From contig NZ_JAUSXM010000001.1 in NCBI RefSeq assembly GCF_030815985.1, forward strand, positions 6,200,001-6,264,000: DNA of 64,000 nucleotides, given 5' to 3'. Positions within the stretch are counted from its first letter, which is position 1. Every line of letters begins with the position of its first letter. Source of the DNA: Paenibacillus sp. W2I17. GTDB taxonomy: Bacteria > Bacillota > Bacilli > Paenibacillales > Paenibacillaceae. Of this stretch, positions 6,487-15,716 are shown piece after piece. A model generated the notes under the pieces. That model saw only the letters and a list, made by a program, of their open reading frames with translations, had not been told where the DNA came from and searched no databases. The translations under genes and the position numbers were made by a program.

Positions 6487-8823
6487 TTGCCTAAATATTT
6501 ATTGCGTTTGCTTTGCTTTACCCTGATCCTCGGAGCCCTTCCGGTTATTGTTATTGGTTCCGTATCGTATACGATTGCTTCGCGTGACATTGAACAGAAA
6601 GTGCGTGAAAGTAATCTTCAGATATTGCATCAGACCCAAATGCGGGTAGAGCAAGTACTACGCAGTCTGCAATTGTCATCCATCCAGTATGTGAATTCGC
6701 CTTTGGTATTACAAGCGATGAAGAAACCACTGGACAGCAGCGAGTTTCAGGAGATTCGTGATCTGACTTCCGGTTTTAACAACTTGCAAGCGGTTACGAA
6801 CATTGACCAAGCCTATCTGGTTAATCTGGATGAAGATTGGGTGGTTTCGATGCGTTCTTTTGGCAAATTGGATGATTTCAGCATTCGAGACCGAATTGGC
6901 TCCTACCTAAGTTATACCAACAGTCTGTTCTGGGTCACTCAAAATGCCAGTTCAGCGAAAGAAAGTGTACCTGTATCAGCAGGTATGGGTGAACTAACAC
7001 CGGAACAGGCACCTACTCTTATATCATCGGATAATGTGGTCAGTATGGTATTCAAAATCCCGATGATACCAACCAATGTGAAACCAAAGGGATTTCTTGT
7101 GATTGATATCGCCGATACGGAACTGAGTACCTACTTGAGCCGAAATACGAATTCTGGAGATATGTACGTTCTGGATCGGGAGCAAAAGTATTTTCTGAAC
7201 GATATGCAGCAAGGCGGGAAATATGACGCGCTGAATAAGGAAATTCAGGAAATGGTACAAACGACGGCCCAGCCAGAAGGTTTCTTCAGTGCGGAGGTGG
7301 AAGGTAATCAAGTGGCAGTTAGTTATAGGCAATCTCCGCTCAATGGCTGGTTATACGTGTCCGTTGTATCTCTTGGACAGATTACGGCCCAGTCACAGAA
7401 AATTGCATTGGTTACCGGTATCGCTACACTGGTCATGTTATGTGTAACGGGATTGTTCGCCATATACGGCAGTCGGCGGATGTACTCACCGATCTCCAGA
7501 CTGCTGCAATTTACGAAGGGTTTGGATTCCCCAGTTGCTCCGTCAGGACGCCGACAGGATGAATTTATCTATATTGAGGAGCAATTGTCAACCTTGTTCA
7601 GCTCGGAGAAAACGATGCGTGAGCAGATGAAGGGGCAGCATGTGCACCTTCAGGAGTTTTTTATGACCAAACTGCTGACAGGCAAAATCTCGGAAGAAGA
7701 TTTCAGATATCAGGGAGAATTGTACGATTTCCCGACAGGGTGGGCGAGTCTTGGCGTACTCATGCTCCAGATCGATACCTTGGAAGGGACACGATATGAG
7801 GAACAGGATCGCGATCTACTGCTGTTTGCTGTCAACAATATGGTAGGTGAGCTCCTTCCTTCGGCAGTTCGGTTCACCCCGGTCATGCTGGATGATGCTC
7901 AGGTCACCGTACTTGCCTCCGAACTCACGGATGAGGTGAAGCTGAAGGAATGGATGCATACCCAGGCAGACTGGATTCGCGAACGTGTCGTGACCTACCT
8001 GAATTTGCCCGTAAGTATTGGCATCAGTCGTTCTTACGCTTGTATCGGAGATACGCCAAGAGCGGTTCAAGAGAGCCGAGAGGCTCTGCAGGGCCGGGTC
8101 AGTCTGGGCAGCCGTATTATTTTGCATTACGAGGATATTCAGCCACGTGGTCAGATGGAGGCCGCGTTGTATACCCAGTTACGTATGATCGAGGATCAGC
8201 TCGCGTCTGCGCTCAAGCAAGGAGATGAAGAGAAGACGGACGCCTACTTTAAGCAATATTTGGGACTGCTTGCAGACAAAAAGCTTCATTTCAGTGAATA
8301 CCCCGTCATTATGGTTCAGTTATTGTCTCGTGTATATCAGCTTGTGCAGGAGCAAGGTGGAGATGTAGCCGAAGTACTGGGTGAAAAAGCATCCATGTCA
8401 CATTTGCTGAAGTTGTCCACATTGGACGAAATGACCAATTGGTTCCGCAAGCGGCTGTTCCTGCCCGTCATCCGTTTCTGGCGAGAGCAGGAAGAATCCC
8501 AATACATGAATATTGCAAGGCGCATGATTCGTTTGATCGAGGAACGTTATGATCGTGAATTGTCGCTTGAAGCCTGTGCAGCAGAGCTTAATTTCCATCC
8601 TGTCTACCTAAGTCGGGTATTCAAGAAGGAAGCTGGAGTCAATTTTACGGAATATCTCGCAGAGTATCGTATGGAAAAAGCAAAGACCTGGCTGCAAACA
8701 ACAAATCTTAAAATATCGGAGATTGCCGAGAAATTAAACTATACCAATCCAACCGCATTTATCCGTACGTTTCGCAAAATCACAGGAACGACCCCCGGCA
8801 AGTACCGGGAGCAGCAGCGATAA
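6487..8823 (+). CDS. Membrane-bound AraC-family regulator (YesS-like)
   Basis: This roughly 778-residue one-component regulator has an N-terminal membrane helix (LLRLLCFTLILGALPVIVIG), an extracellular sensor of about 250 residues, a second helix (ALVTGIATLVMLCVTGLFAI) with a HAMP-like stretch, a cytoplasmic linker and a C-terminal AraC HTH pair (SLEACAAELNFHPVYLSRVF and the second helix near KISEIAEKLNYTN). Proteins of this build control adjacent pectin or rhamnogalacturonan genes in Bacillus. The start is taken as TTG at 6487, nine nt after AAGGAGG; the ATGs at 6466 and 6478 precede or abut that site. A terminator follows, and the transport genes begin 282 bp downstream. Confidence 0.85.
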   Translation: MPKYLLRLLCFTLILGALPVIVIGSVSYTIASRDIEQKVRESNLQILHQTQMRVEQVLRSLQLSSIQYVNSPLVLQAMKKPLDSSEFQEIRDLTSGFNNLQAVTNIDQAYLVNLDEDWVVSMRSFGKLDDFSIRDRIGSYLSYTNSLFWVTQNASSAKESVPVSAGMGELTPEQAPTLISSDNVVSMVFKIPMIPTNVKPKGFLVIDIADTELSTYLSRNTNSGDMYVLDREQKYFLNDMQQGGKYDALNKEIQEMVQTTAQPEGFFSAEVEGNQVAVSYRQSPLNGWLYVSVVSLGQITAQSQKIALVTGIATLVMLCVTGLFAIYGSRRMYSPISRLLQFTKGLDSPVAPSGRRQDEFIYIEEQLSTLFSSEKTMREQMKGQHVHLQEFFMTKLLTGKISEEDFRYQGELYDFPTGWASLGVLMLQIDTLEGTRYEEQDRDLLLFAVNNMVGELLPSAVRFTPVMLDDAQVTVLASELTDEVKLKEWMHTQADWIRERVVTYLNLPVSIGISRSYACIGDTPRAVQESREALQGRVSLGSRIILHYEDIQPRGQMEAALYTQLRMIEDQLASALKQGDEEKTDAYFKQYLGLLADKKLHFSEYPVIMVQLLSRVYQLVQEQGGDVAEVLGEKASMSHLLKLSTLDEMTNWFRKRLFLPVIRFWREQEESQYMNIARRMIRLIEERYDRELSLEACAAELNFHPVYLSRVFKKEAGVNFTEYLAEYRMEKAKTWLQTTNLKISEIAEKLNYTNPTAFIRTFRKITGTTPGKYREQQR

Positions 8824-8829
8824 AACAAA

Positions 8830-8863
8830 CCTGCTCTGCCCGCCAAGGCAGGCAGGCTTTTTT
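8830..8863 (+). terminator. Terminator after the AraC regulator
   Basis: GC-rich stem (CCTGC-T-CTGCC against GGCAGGCAGG, one bulge) followed by a T run, six bases after the stop. Confidence 0.8.
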
Positions 8864-9072
8864 ATGTTTGGATGAAGGAAGAAGACCACTTTTCTCCATG
8901 AAGTTAAGACAGGAATATAGAGGTTGAAAGCAGTTCATTGCGCCGTTGAACTCTGTGATGGAAATGAGCTAAACCCTTGCTACATAAGGAAAAACAAAAG
9001 GCTAAAACGAGACGATAGCCAGTCATTCGTTTATCCTCCACAATGAAGACATGAATTCAGGAAGTGATATTT

Positions 9073-9086
9073 TGTAATCGTTTCCA
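9073..9086 (+). promoter_or_regulatory. cre-like site before the oligosaccharide transport operon
   Basis: TGTAATCGTTTCCA differs from the cre consensus at one position and lies 20 bp upstream of the first permease start. The preceding 8864-9072 segment shows no gene. Confidence 0.5.
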
Positions 9087-9105
9087 ATGTGGGGAGGAAG
9101 ACAAT

Positions 9106-10059
9106 ATGAAAGCCGAAACGGCGGCTCGAACACGGCCCGCTACCCGCAGTGACAAAAACCTGCTGTGGAGGGACATTATCAAAAACCGGTGGCTGTATAT
9201 CATGTTAATACCGGGTGTGCTTTACTTTGTTATTTTCAAATACATACCCATGTATGGCATCACGATGGCTTTTCAGGATTACACGCCTTACAAGGGCATT
9301 TTGGGAAGTGACTGGGTAGGGTTCAAACATTTCCAGCGTTTCTTCGGAGAACCGCAGTTCTGGACATTATTTCGAAATACGTTTTTGCTTGCCATTTATA
9401 ACATTGTGTTCTTTTTCCCACTGCCGATTGTACTGGCGCTCATGATGAATGAAGTTCGCCGTGAACGGTTCAAACGATTTGTACAAACTCTTGTTTATGT
9501 TCCACACTTTGTATCCTGGGTTGTTGTTGTCGGTGTGTTCTACATGCTGTTCACAACTGAGGGTGGTGCGATTAATGAATTGCTCTATAACCTGACGGGA
9601 CAAAAAGTGGCGTTCCTGCTTGAACCCGGTTGGTTCCGAACGATGATTGTCGGACAATCCATCTGGAAAGAAGTCGGTTGGGGCACAATTATCTTCCTGG
9701 CGGCGCTTTCCGGTGTGGATACACAGCTCTATGAAGCTGCACGGATTGATGGTGCCAATCGTTGGCGCCAAACCTGGCACATTACGTTGCCGGCCATTCG
9801 CAGTACAATCGTCATTTTGCTCATTCTGCGTCTGGGCAATTTCCTGGATACAGGCTTTGAACAGATCTTCCTGATGCTAACTCCGACAAACCGGGATGTG
9901 GGCGAGGTATTTGATACCTACGTGTACACGAAGGGTCTTACACAGGCACAGTACAGTTATAGTGCTGCTGTCGGGTTGTTCAAATCGGTTGTCGGGCTGG
10001 CGCTTGTCCTTGGTGCCAATACGATGGCCAAAAAATTCGGGGAGGAAGGCGTCTACTAA
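9106..10059 (+). CDS. ABC oligosaccharide transporter permease, LplB type
   Basis: The 317-residue inner-membrane permease belongs to the LplB/YteP group of carbohydrate importers. It has six predicted membrane segments, starting with WLYIMLIPGVLYFVIFKYIP, and the EAA loop that docks the ATPase (YEAARIDGANRWRQTWHITL). The start ATG at 9106 follows GGGGAGGAAG; the longer in-frame extension back to 9064 lacks a ribosome-binding site and overlaps the cre-like site. No ATPase gene is nearby, as is usual for this family, which shares a general MsmX-type ATPase. With the next permease and the lipoproteins it forms an importer for pectin-derived oligosaccharides. Confidence 0.9.
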   Translation: MKAETAARTRPATRSDKNLLWRDIIKNRWLYIMLIPGVLYFVIFKYIPMYGITMAFQDYTPYKGILGSDWVGFKHFQRFFGEPQFWTLFRNTFLLAIYNIVFFFPLPIVLALMMNEVRRERFKRFVQTLVYVPHFVSWVVVVGVFYMLFTTEGGAINELLYNLTGQKVAFLLEPGWFRTMIVGQSIWKEVGWGTIIFLAALSGVDTQLYEAARIDGANRWRQTWHITLPAIRSTIVILLILRLGNFLDTGFEQIFLMLTPTNRDVGEVFDTYVYTKGLTQAQYSYSAAVGLFKSVVGLALVLGANTMAKKFGEEGVY

Positions 10060-10104
10060 CCTTTGGGTGCAGACGTTCTTCACCAGACAGGAGTGAACAT
10101 TAAG

Positions 10105-10977
10105 ATGCAACAGGATAAAACGTGGGGCAACCGGATCTTTGATATTCTCAATCATGGCTTGCTGCTGTTGATTGGAATCGTGACGGTCATCCCGTTCATT
10201 TATATTTTGGCCGTCTCGTTTACCAGTCCGCATGAAGTGGCTAAGGGAGGATTCATTCTTTTTCCAAAAGAGTTCTCTCTGGCTGCGTACCGTTACATTT
10301 TCTCTACAGATACCTTGATTCGCAGTCTGGGTGTATCGGTCTATATTACCGTGATCGGTACCTTCATTAACCTGCTGTTTACGTCACTTATGGCGTATCC
10401 GCTCTCCAGAAGATATTTGCGTGGACGCCAGCCCATTTTGCTGGGTGTATTGTTCACGATGCTCTTCAGTGGCGGGATGATTCCAACCTACTTTGTCGTG
10501 AAATCCTTGCACCTGACGGATACGTTGTGGTCACTGATGTTACCTACTGCTATTAGTGCATTTAACTTGATTGTACTGAAAAACTTCTTCCAAGCCATTC
10601 CCGATGAACTGGAGGATGCAGCCAAAATTGATGGATGTAACGATGTCAGCGTATTGTTCCGGATTGTACTGCCGTTGTCCATGCCAGCCATGGCGACATT
10701 TTCACTCTTTTACGCGGTGGCCCACTGGAACAGTTTCTTCAGCGCTGTTATCTATATCAATGATAGTGAGAAGTGGCCTGTCCAAGTCTGGCTGCGTGAG
10801 ATTGTCATTCTGGCACAGAGCCGAATCGGAGACACAAGTATCGAAGAGACCGAGATCCAGCCGCTTACCATTCGCATGGCGGTTATCGTATTCTCCACAA
10901 TCCCGATTATGCTGGTATATCCATTCCTGCAAAAGCACTTTGCAAAAGGCGTGATGCTGGGGTCGGTGAAAGGTTGA
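10105..10977 (+). CDS. ABC oligosaccharide transporter permease, LplC/YtcP type
   Basis: This 290-residue partner permease has six membrane segments and the EAA motif (LEDAAKIDGCNDVSVLFRIV). YtcP/LplC proteins pair with LplB-type permeases in Bacillales. The start ATG at 10105 follows ACAGGAG at 11 nt, and an upstream in-frame start has no site. It follows the first permease by 45 bp and ends in a typical MLGSVKG tail. A binding lipoprotein gene begins 62 bp downstream, so the three are probably one transcript. Confidence 0.9.
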   Translation: MQQDKTWGNRIFDILNHGLLLLIGIVTVIPFIYILAVSFTSPHEVAKGGFILFPKEFSLAAYRYIFSTDTLIRSLGVSVYITVIGTFINLLFTSLMAYPLSRRYLRGRQPILLGVLFTMLFSGGMIPTYFVVKSLHLTDTLWSLMLPTAISAFNLIVLKNFFQAIPDELEDAAKIDGCNDVSVLFRIVLPLSMPAMATFSLFYAVAHWNSFFSAVIYINDSEKWPVQVWLREIVILAQSRIGDTSIEETEIQPLTIRMAVIVFSTIPIMLVYPFLQKHFAKGVMLGSVKG

Positions 10978-11039
10978 GTCGTCACATGGTTCAAAGTCAG
11001 TTCAGTATGACTGCATAAAAAAAGGGAGGTTTTCATGTT

Positions 11040-12539
11040 ATGAAAGCAACAAAAAAGAAAGCCGTAGCTGTCTTAAGCACACTGGCACTGGTGACAGGTT
11101 TGCTGGCAGGATGCGGATCAGACGAGGGTCAGGCTGCCGAGGGCGGCGTACAAAATGTGTCCATAGCCATTGCACAGGTGGGTGATGTGCCAAGCAAAGG
11201 CAATGAAGTTCAGCAAAAGATTGAAGCGTATACCAATACCAAACTGGATATCCAGTGGATTCCGGCTTCGGCATACAATGACAAAATCAACGTGATGATC
11301 GCTTCAAGCGATATGCCAAAAATTGTGAAAGTGCAATATAATCCAACGGTGACCAGCGCGATGCGTAATGACGTGTTCTGGGAAGTTGGCCCATTGCTGA
11401 AAGATTACAAAAATCTGTCGGCACAGAACGAGCGTTTTTTTGACAACATCAAGGTAGAGGGCAAAATCTACGGGGTTCCTGTATTCTCCGATATTGCGCG
11501 GGCTACGGTAATCTATCGCAAGGATTGGTTCGAGAAGCTGAATCTCAAGGTGCCAGCCACACCGGATGAATGGTATGAAACGATCAAGACACTGGCAACC
11601 TCCGATCCGGATGGAGATGGTCAGGATAATACGTTTGGACTGATGCTTTTCAAAAAATATAATGAGGATCAATATTCCTTCACGACGCGCCTTGGCGTAA
11701 GTTTTGGTGCACCTAACAAGTGGAAGGTCGAAGATGATGGCAGCTTCACGCCGGAATTCATGACACCGGAATATATGCAGGTGCTGGATCTGCTGAAACG
11801 TTTGTACGATGAGAAACTGCTAAATCAAGATTTTGCCGTATTCGACTCTACGGAAGCGGAGAAAAAGTATGATTCCGGTGTTGTTGGTATCCGTGTTGGT
11901 GTTGCGCAGAACGGAAAAAGTCAGCAAGAGCGTCTGTCCAAAAACAATCCGGATGGTGTGGTAGATATCGCTGGTTTGCTTGGAGCGAACGGAGACCGTG
12001 TTGCAGGACAGACGGGTAATTCGGGAATTCTGGCATTCCCTAAATCAACGGTGAAATCGGAAGAAGAACTCAAGAACCTGCTCTCCTTCCTGGATAAACT
12101 GATGGACCCTGAGATGGCGACCCTGTTGATGCGTGGTATGGAAGACAAACATTACACCAAAGTGGGCGAAGATCAGGTGGAGATGAGTGACTTCGATGCA
12201 TTCCAGCGTGAAGTGAAGCCTTACCGTGACAACCTTCCTTATGTCGAAGGCTATAACGTACCGAAATTGAAGGATACCGAACTGGGTGAAAAAGGTACGG
12301 CACTTGCCAAGGAACTGGCGGAGCACGCTGTGCCAAACCCTGCGCTGACGTTATATTCTCCAACGTATGGTGACCGTGGGGCGGATCTGGATCAGGTGAT
12401 TGCCGATGCACAAACCAAATACATTATGGGCAAGATCGATCGAAGTGGCTGGGAAAAGGAAATCGAGAATTGGGGAAATGCGGGTGGAAACAAGATTCGT
12501 GAGGAATATGCCGAAGATTATAAAAAACAGGCTCAATAA
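11040..12539 (+). CDS. Extracellular oligosaccharide-binding lipoprotein, LplA-like (first copy)
   Basis: A 499-residue solute-binding protein of family 1. The signal peptide ends in a lipobox LLAGC with acylated Cys25, so the protein is anchored outside the membrane. The family-typical calcium-loop-like motif DPDGDGQDNTFG is present. It is followed 25 bp later by a GH105 gene and then by a close paralogue (13858-15369), with matching segments such as YNDKINVMIAS versus FDDKVNVMVAS and the same KYIMGKID near the C-terminus. GGGAGG lies 10 nt before the start. Substrate is inferred from the neighbours to be an unsaturated rhamnogalacturonan oligosaccharide. Confidence 0.88.
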   Translation: MKATKKKAVAVLSTLALVTGLLAGCGSDEGQAAEGGVQNVSIAIAQVGDVPSKGNEVQQKIEAYTNTKLDIQWIPASAYNDKINVMIASSDMPKIVKVQYNPTVTSAMRNDVFWEVGPLLKDYKNLSAQNERFFDNIKVEGKIYGVPVFSDIARATVIYRKDWFEKLNLKVPATPDEWYETIKTLATSDPDGDGQDNTFGLMLFKKYNEDQYSFTTRLGVSFGAPNKWKVEDDGSFTPEFMTPEYMQVLDLLKRLYDEKLLNQDFAVFDSTEAEKKYDSGVVGIRVGVAQNGKSQQERLSKNNPDGVVDIAGLLGANGDRVAGQTGNSGILAFPKSTVKSEEELKNLLSFLDKLMDPEMATLLMRGMEDKHYTKVGEDQVEMSDFDAFQREVKPYRDNLPYVEGYNVPKLKDTELGEKGTALAKELAEHAVPNPALTLYSPTYGDRGADLDQVIADAQTKYIMGKIDRSGWEKEIENWGNAGGNKIREEYAEDYKKQAQ

Positions 12540-12564
12540 AAGAGCCGGAAGCGGAGGCTTGATC

Positions 12565-13677
12565 ATGAAGGAAACACTGCAATTCACATCGGTGCGCATG
12601 GCACAGCAATTCATGGAAAGTTATCGCAACCATGAGCTGTACTCCACTTGGCATTATGAGAACGGCTGTCTGTTGAAAGCGCTGGAGGAGCTGTATACAC
12701 ACACGGGGGAGCAAAAGTATTTTGACTACATCCGTGAGTTGATGGATCATTTCGTTCAGGAAGATGGCTCCATTCGCTCTTATACGGTTGAGGAATATAA
12801 CCTGGATCAGATCAATCAGGGAAAATCACTGTTCCTGCTACATGAGAAAACGGGTGAAGAAAAGTACCGCAAAGCTGCTGAGTTGCTTATGACTCAGCTT
12901 AAGGGACAGCCACATACGAGTGAAGGCGGATTCTGGCACAAAAAGATTTACCCATTCCAGATGTGGCTGGATGGATTGTACATGGCTACTCCGTATCTGA
13001 CCCAGTATGGCGCAGTGACGGGAGAAGAGAAGTGGTTTGACAAGGCGGCTCTGCAGCTCTTGCTGGTGGAGCAACGTACACGTGATCCGCGTAGCGGTCT
13101 CTTGTACCATGCCTGGGATGAGAGCAAAGAGCAGCGCTGGAGTTCGGGTGAGACGGGATGTTCACCACATGTCTGGAGTCGGGCGATGGGCTGGTATGTG
13201 ATGGCGGTTGTGGATACCTTGGATTATCTGCCGGTAGATCATCCGCAGCGCGGACAGATTGTGGGTATCTTCGAACGAGTAGCGAATGCACTTGTGCATG
13301 TACAGGATCAGCAAACTGGACTATGGCCACATTTGTTGGATCAACCGGGACGTGAACGGAACTATCTTGAGGCTTCCGGGACCTCGATGTTTGTCTATGC
13401 ATTGGCCAAAGGTGTACGTAAAGGATATCTGAGTGGCAAGTTCAAAGCAGTTGCGGAAAAAGGGTATCAGGGTCTGCTACAGCATCTGCTGCAAACGGAC
13501 CGTGAAGGCGTGCTGTCCTTGACGCAGTGTAACGGCGGAGCCGGTCTTGGAGGAAGCCCGTATCGTGACGGGTCCTACGAGTATTATGTGACCGAGTCCA
13601 TTCGAATCAATGATCCGAAGTCGGTCGCTCCGTTCATTTTGGCGGGAGTGGAGATTGAACTTTACAAGTCCAACTAA
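12565..13677 (+). CDS. Unsaturated rhamnogalacturonyl hydrolase, GH105 family
   Basis: A 370-residue cytoplasmic enzyme (no signal peptide) that would remove the unsaturated galacturonyl residue left by rhamnogalacturonan lyases (EC 3.2.1.172). The (alpha/alpha)6-barrel motifs are visible: MWLDGLYMATPYL with the catalytic Asp136 (Asp143 of B. subtilis YteR), YHAWDES, and SPHVWSRAMGWY. Length matches YteR/YesR. The start at 12565 follows GCGGAGG, and an in-frame extension back into the lipoprotein gene is spurious. Position between two binding-protein genes points to intracellular processing of imported oligosaccharides. An uncharacterised GH105 specificity (ulvan- or glycosaminoglycan-type) is the main alternative. 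Confidence 0.88.
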   Translation: MKETLQFTSVRMAQQFMESYRNHELYSTWHYENGCLLKALEELYTHTGEQKYFDYIRELMDHFVQEDGSIRSYTVEEYNLDQINQGKSLFLLHEKTGEEKYRKAAELLMTQLKGQPHTSEGGFWHKKIYPFQMWLDGLYMATPYLTQYGAVTGEEKWFDKAALQLLLVEQRTRDPRSGLLYHAWDESKEQRWSSGETGCSPHVWSRAMGWYVMAVVDTLDYLPVDHPQRGQIVGIFERVANALVHVQDQQTGLWPHLLDQPGRERNYLEASGTSMFVYALAKGVRKGYLSGKFKAVAEKGYQGLLQHLLQTDREGVLSLTQCNGGAGLGGSPYRDGSYEYYVTESIRINDPKSVAPFILAGVEIELYKSN

Positions 13678-13678
13678 C

Positions 13679-13830
13679 ATGTACATGAGAACGGAGAGGG
13701 CAGAAATAATCTGAGGAAGCGAAGCGTTCGCCTTTATCCCCGGATTTTCCACTTTATAAAAGGGAATCAAAAAATCTGGGGATAACAGCGATCTGAAGGT
13801 TGTTCTGTCATCGGAGTGGTCTGTGTACAT
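13679..13830. repeat. Structured repeat element, copy A
   Basis: A roughly 150-bp element starting two bases after the GH105 stop and ending just before the ribosome-binding site of the next gene. It begins ATGTACA and ends TGTACAT. Internal complementary pairs include TTATCCCCGGATTTT with AAAATCTGGGGATAA and GCAGAA with TTCTGT. A second copy lies at 36233-36420, also directly upstream of a gene. Confidence 0.75.
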
Positions 13831-13857
13831 AACCTTATCCAAAAGGAGAGATGGTTC

Positions 13858-15369
13858 ATGAGTCCAAAAGGTCCAATGTCCCGTTTAGGCGGAATCGTTG
13901 TAATTGGTGCAATGTCCGCTGGATTGCTTGCAGGTTGCGGGGGAGAAAAAGCACCTGCTGCAGGGGAAGGAAAACTTCCCATTTCCATCTCTTTAATGCA
14001 GGTAGGAGATATACCGGCCAAGGAGAACGGGATTGAAAAGAAGATTGAGGAATATACAAATACGGATGTCAATGTACAGTGGATTCCGCAGTCTGCTTTT
14101 GATGATAAGGTGAATGTTATGGTTGCTTCAGGCGAGATGCCGACCATTATGAGAGTGAATTATGTACCGACCACATTTAATGCCGCCAAAACGGGACTGT
14201 TCTGGGAACTGGGGCCTTACTTGAAGGATTATAAAAACCTGTCTGCCCAATCCGAGGCTTATTTTAACAATATCAAAATTGAAGGCAAGGTCTACGGTAT
14301 TCCGAACTTCCGGGATATTGGACGGACTGCGATCGTATATCGCAAGGACTGGTTTGATACATTAAAGCTGGATATACCCAAAACGCTGGATGACTGGTAT
14401 GAAGTGATGCGCTCCATTCGCAAGGATGACCCTGACGGGAATGGTAAAGAAGATACGTACGGTGCACTGCTCTTCAAAAAGTATAATGAGGGCGTCTCTT
14501 CCCCACTGACGCGGATTGCTGTAAGTATTGGCGGTGTCAACAAATGGGGGGTGGATGATGCTGGGAAACTGACCCCGGAGTTCTTGACCCCGGAATATGT
14601 GGATACGATGAAACTTTTCAAGCGATTGTTCAGCGAGGGACTGATTAATAGTGATTTCCCTGCCCTGGACCCTTCCGATGCGGACAAAAAAATGGATTCC
14701 GGCCTGGTTGGCATGAAGCTTAACGGTGTGGCCCAGAACGGAAAGTCCTCTCAGCAGCGCCTTACACCTAACGCTCCGGATGGAGAGATTGATGTGGCTC
14801 CGTTCCAGGGAACCGATGGTATTCGAATCGCCGGGGAGCCGGGAAACTACGGAATGCTGGTCATCCCGAAGGCATCCGTTACGGATGAGGAGCAATTGAA
14901 GAAGGTTCTTACGTTCTTGGATCAGTTGATGGATGAGGAATTGAGTATGTTACAGCTCCGTGGATTGCTCGATGTGCACTACACCAAAACTGCGGATGGG
15001 AAAACCGAACTCAAAGATTTTGACGCTTATCAGCGTGAAGTGAAGCCATACCGGGATAATCTGTTAAGTATTGAAGGTTATAACGTACCTGAACTGGTTG
15101 ATGTTCCCATTGGTATGAAAGGTACAAAGATGGCGCGTGAAAATGAGCAGTATGCCATTGCTAATCCGGCACTCACATTGTCTTCAGCGATCTATACCGA
15201 GCGTGGTCAGGAGCTGGATCAGATGATCTGGGATGCACAGACCAAGTACATTATGGGCAAAATCGATGATGCAGGTTGGGAGCAGGAAATCGCAAGCTGG
15301 AGAAAAGCCGGTGGTGATCAATTGATCACAGAACTCGAAGCATCCTACAAGGAATTGAACGGGAAATAA
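13858..15369 (+). CDS. Extracellular oligosaccharide-binding lipoprotein, LplA-like (second copy)
   Basis: A 503-residue lipoprotein with lipobox LLAGC followed by a Gly/Glu linker, clearly paralogous along its length to the protein at 11040-12539 (shared YGIPNFRDI versus YGVPVFSDI and IEGYNVPELVD versus VEGYNVPKLKD). The start follows AAAAGGAGAG. It is separated from the GH105 gene by a structured repeat that may add a promoter or processing site. Two binding proteins sharing one permease pair could widen the range of oligosaccharides taken up. A strong terminator follows at 15475-15509. Confidence 0.87.
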   Translation: MSPKGPMSRLGGIVVIGAMSAGLLAGCGGEKAPAAGEGKLPISISLMQVGDIPAKENGIEKKIEEYTNTDVNVQWIPQSAFDDKVNVMVASGEMPTIMRVNYVPTTFNAAKTGLFWELGPYLKDYKNLSAQSEAYFNNIKIEGKVYGIPNFRDIGRTAIVYRKDWFDTLKLDIPKTLDDWYEVMRSIRKDDPDGNGKEDTYGALLFKKYNEGVSSPLTRIAVSIGGVNKWGVDDAGKLTPEFLTPEYVDTMKLFKRLFSEGLINSDFPALDPSDADKKMDSGLVGMKLNGVAQNGKSSQQRLTPNAPDGEIDVAPFQGTDGIRIAGEPGNYGMLVIPKASVTDEEQLKKVLTFLDQLMDEELSMLQLRGLLDVHYTKTADGKTELKDFDAYQREVKPYRDNLLSIEGYNVPELVDVPIGMKGTKMARENEQYAIANPALTLSSAIYTERGQELDQMIWDAQTKYIMGKIDDAGWEQEIASWRKAGGDQLITELEASYKELNGK

Positions 15370-15474
15370 AGCTGGGGGAAATAAAAAAAGGTTGATCAAA
15401 TGGAATGATATGGTTTATTCTATGAGGGAGTTCATTTTTCCAATATCATAAGAAAGACCACACCCTTAAAGCAT

Positions 15475-15509
15475 AAGGCTATGAATCTGCGGATTCATGG
15501 CCTTTTTTT
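15475..15509 (+). terminator. Terminator of the oligosaccharide uptake operon
   Basis: Perfect 13-bp stem (arms 15475-15487 and 15492-15504, tetraloop TGCG) followed by a T run. Confidence 0.93.
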
Positions 15510-15716
15510 GTGTTTTAGGCGAATGAAGTGGGTCTATGGAAGGAGGGGCGCACGCCTTGAAGTGATGGGGATGGACGAAAAATAATACCAATAGCCTAGT
15601 ACAACATGGTAGAATATTGATTATTATGGCAAATTTAGGTTTTGGTTATGAAGAGAAGTGACTAGGTTGACCAAGCAAAGCATCCCCATACTAAGGTACA
15701 TAGGAGCGTGAGTAGG
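15510..15716. other. Intergenic stretch before the SLH gene
   Basis: No gene is seen. It holds the upstream region of the SLH protein and its AGGAG site (15702-15706). I could not assign a convincing promoter. Confidence 0.5.
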
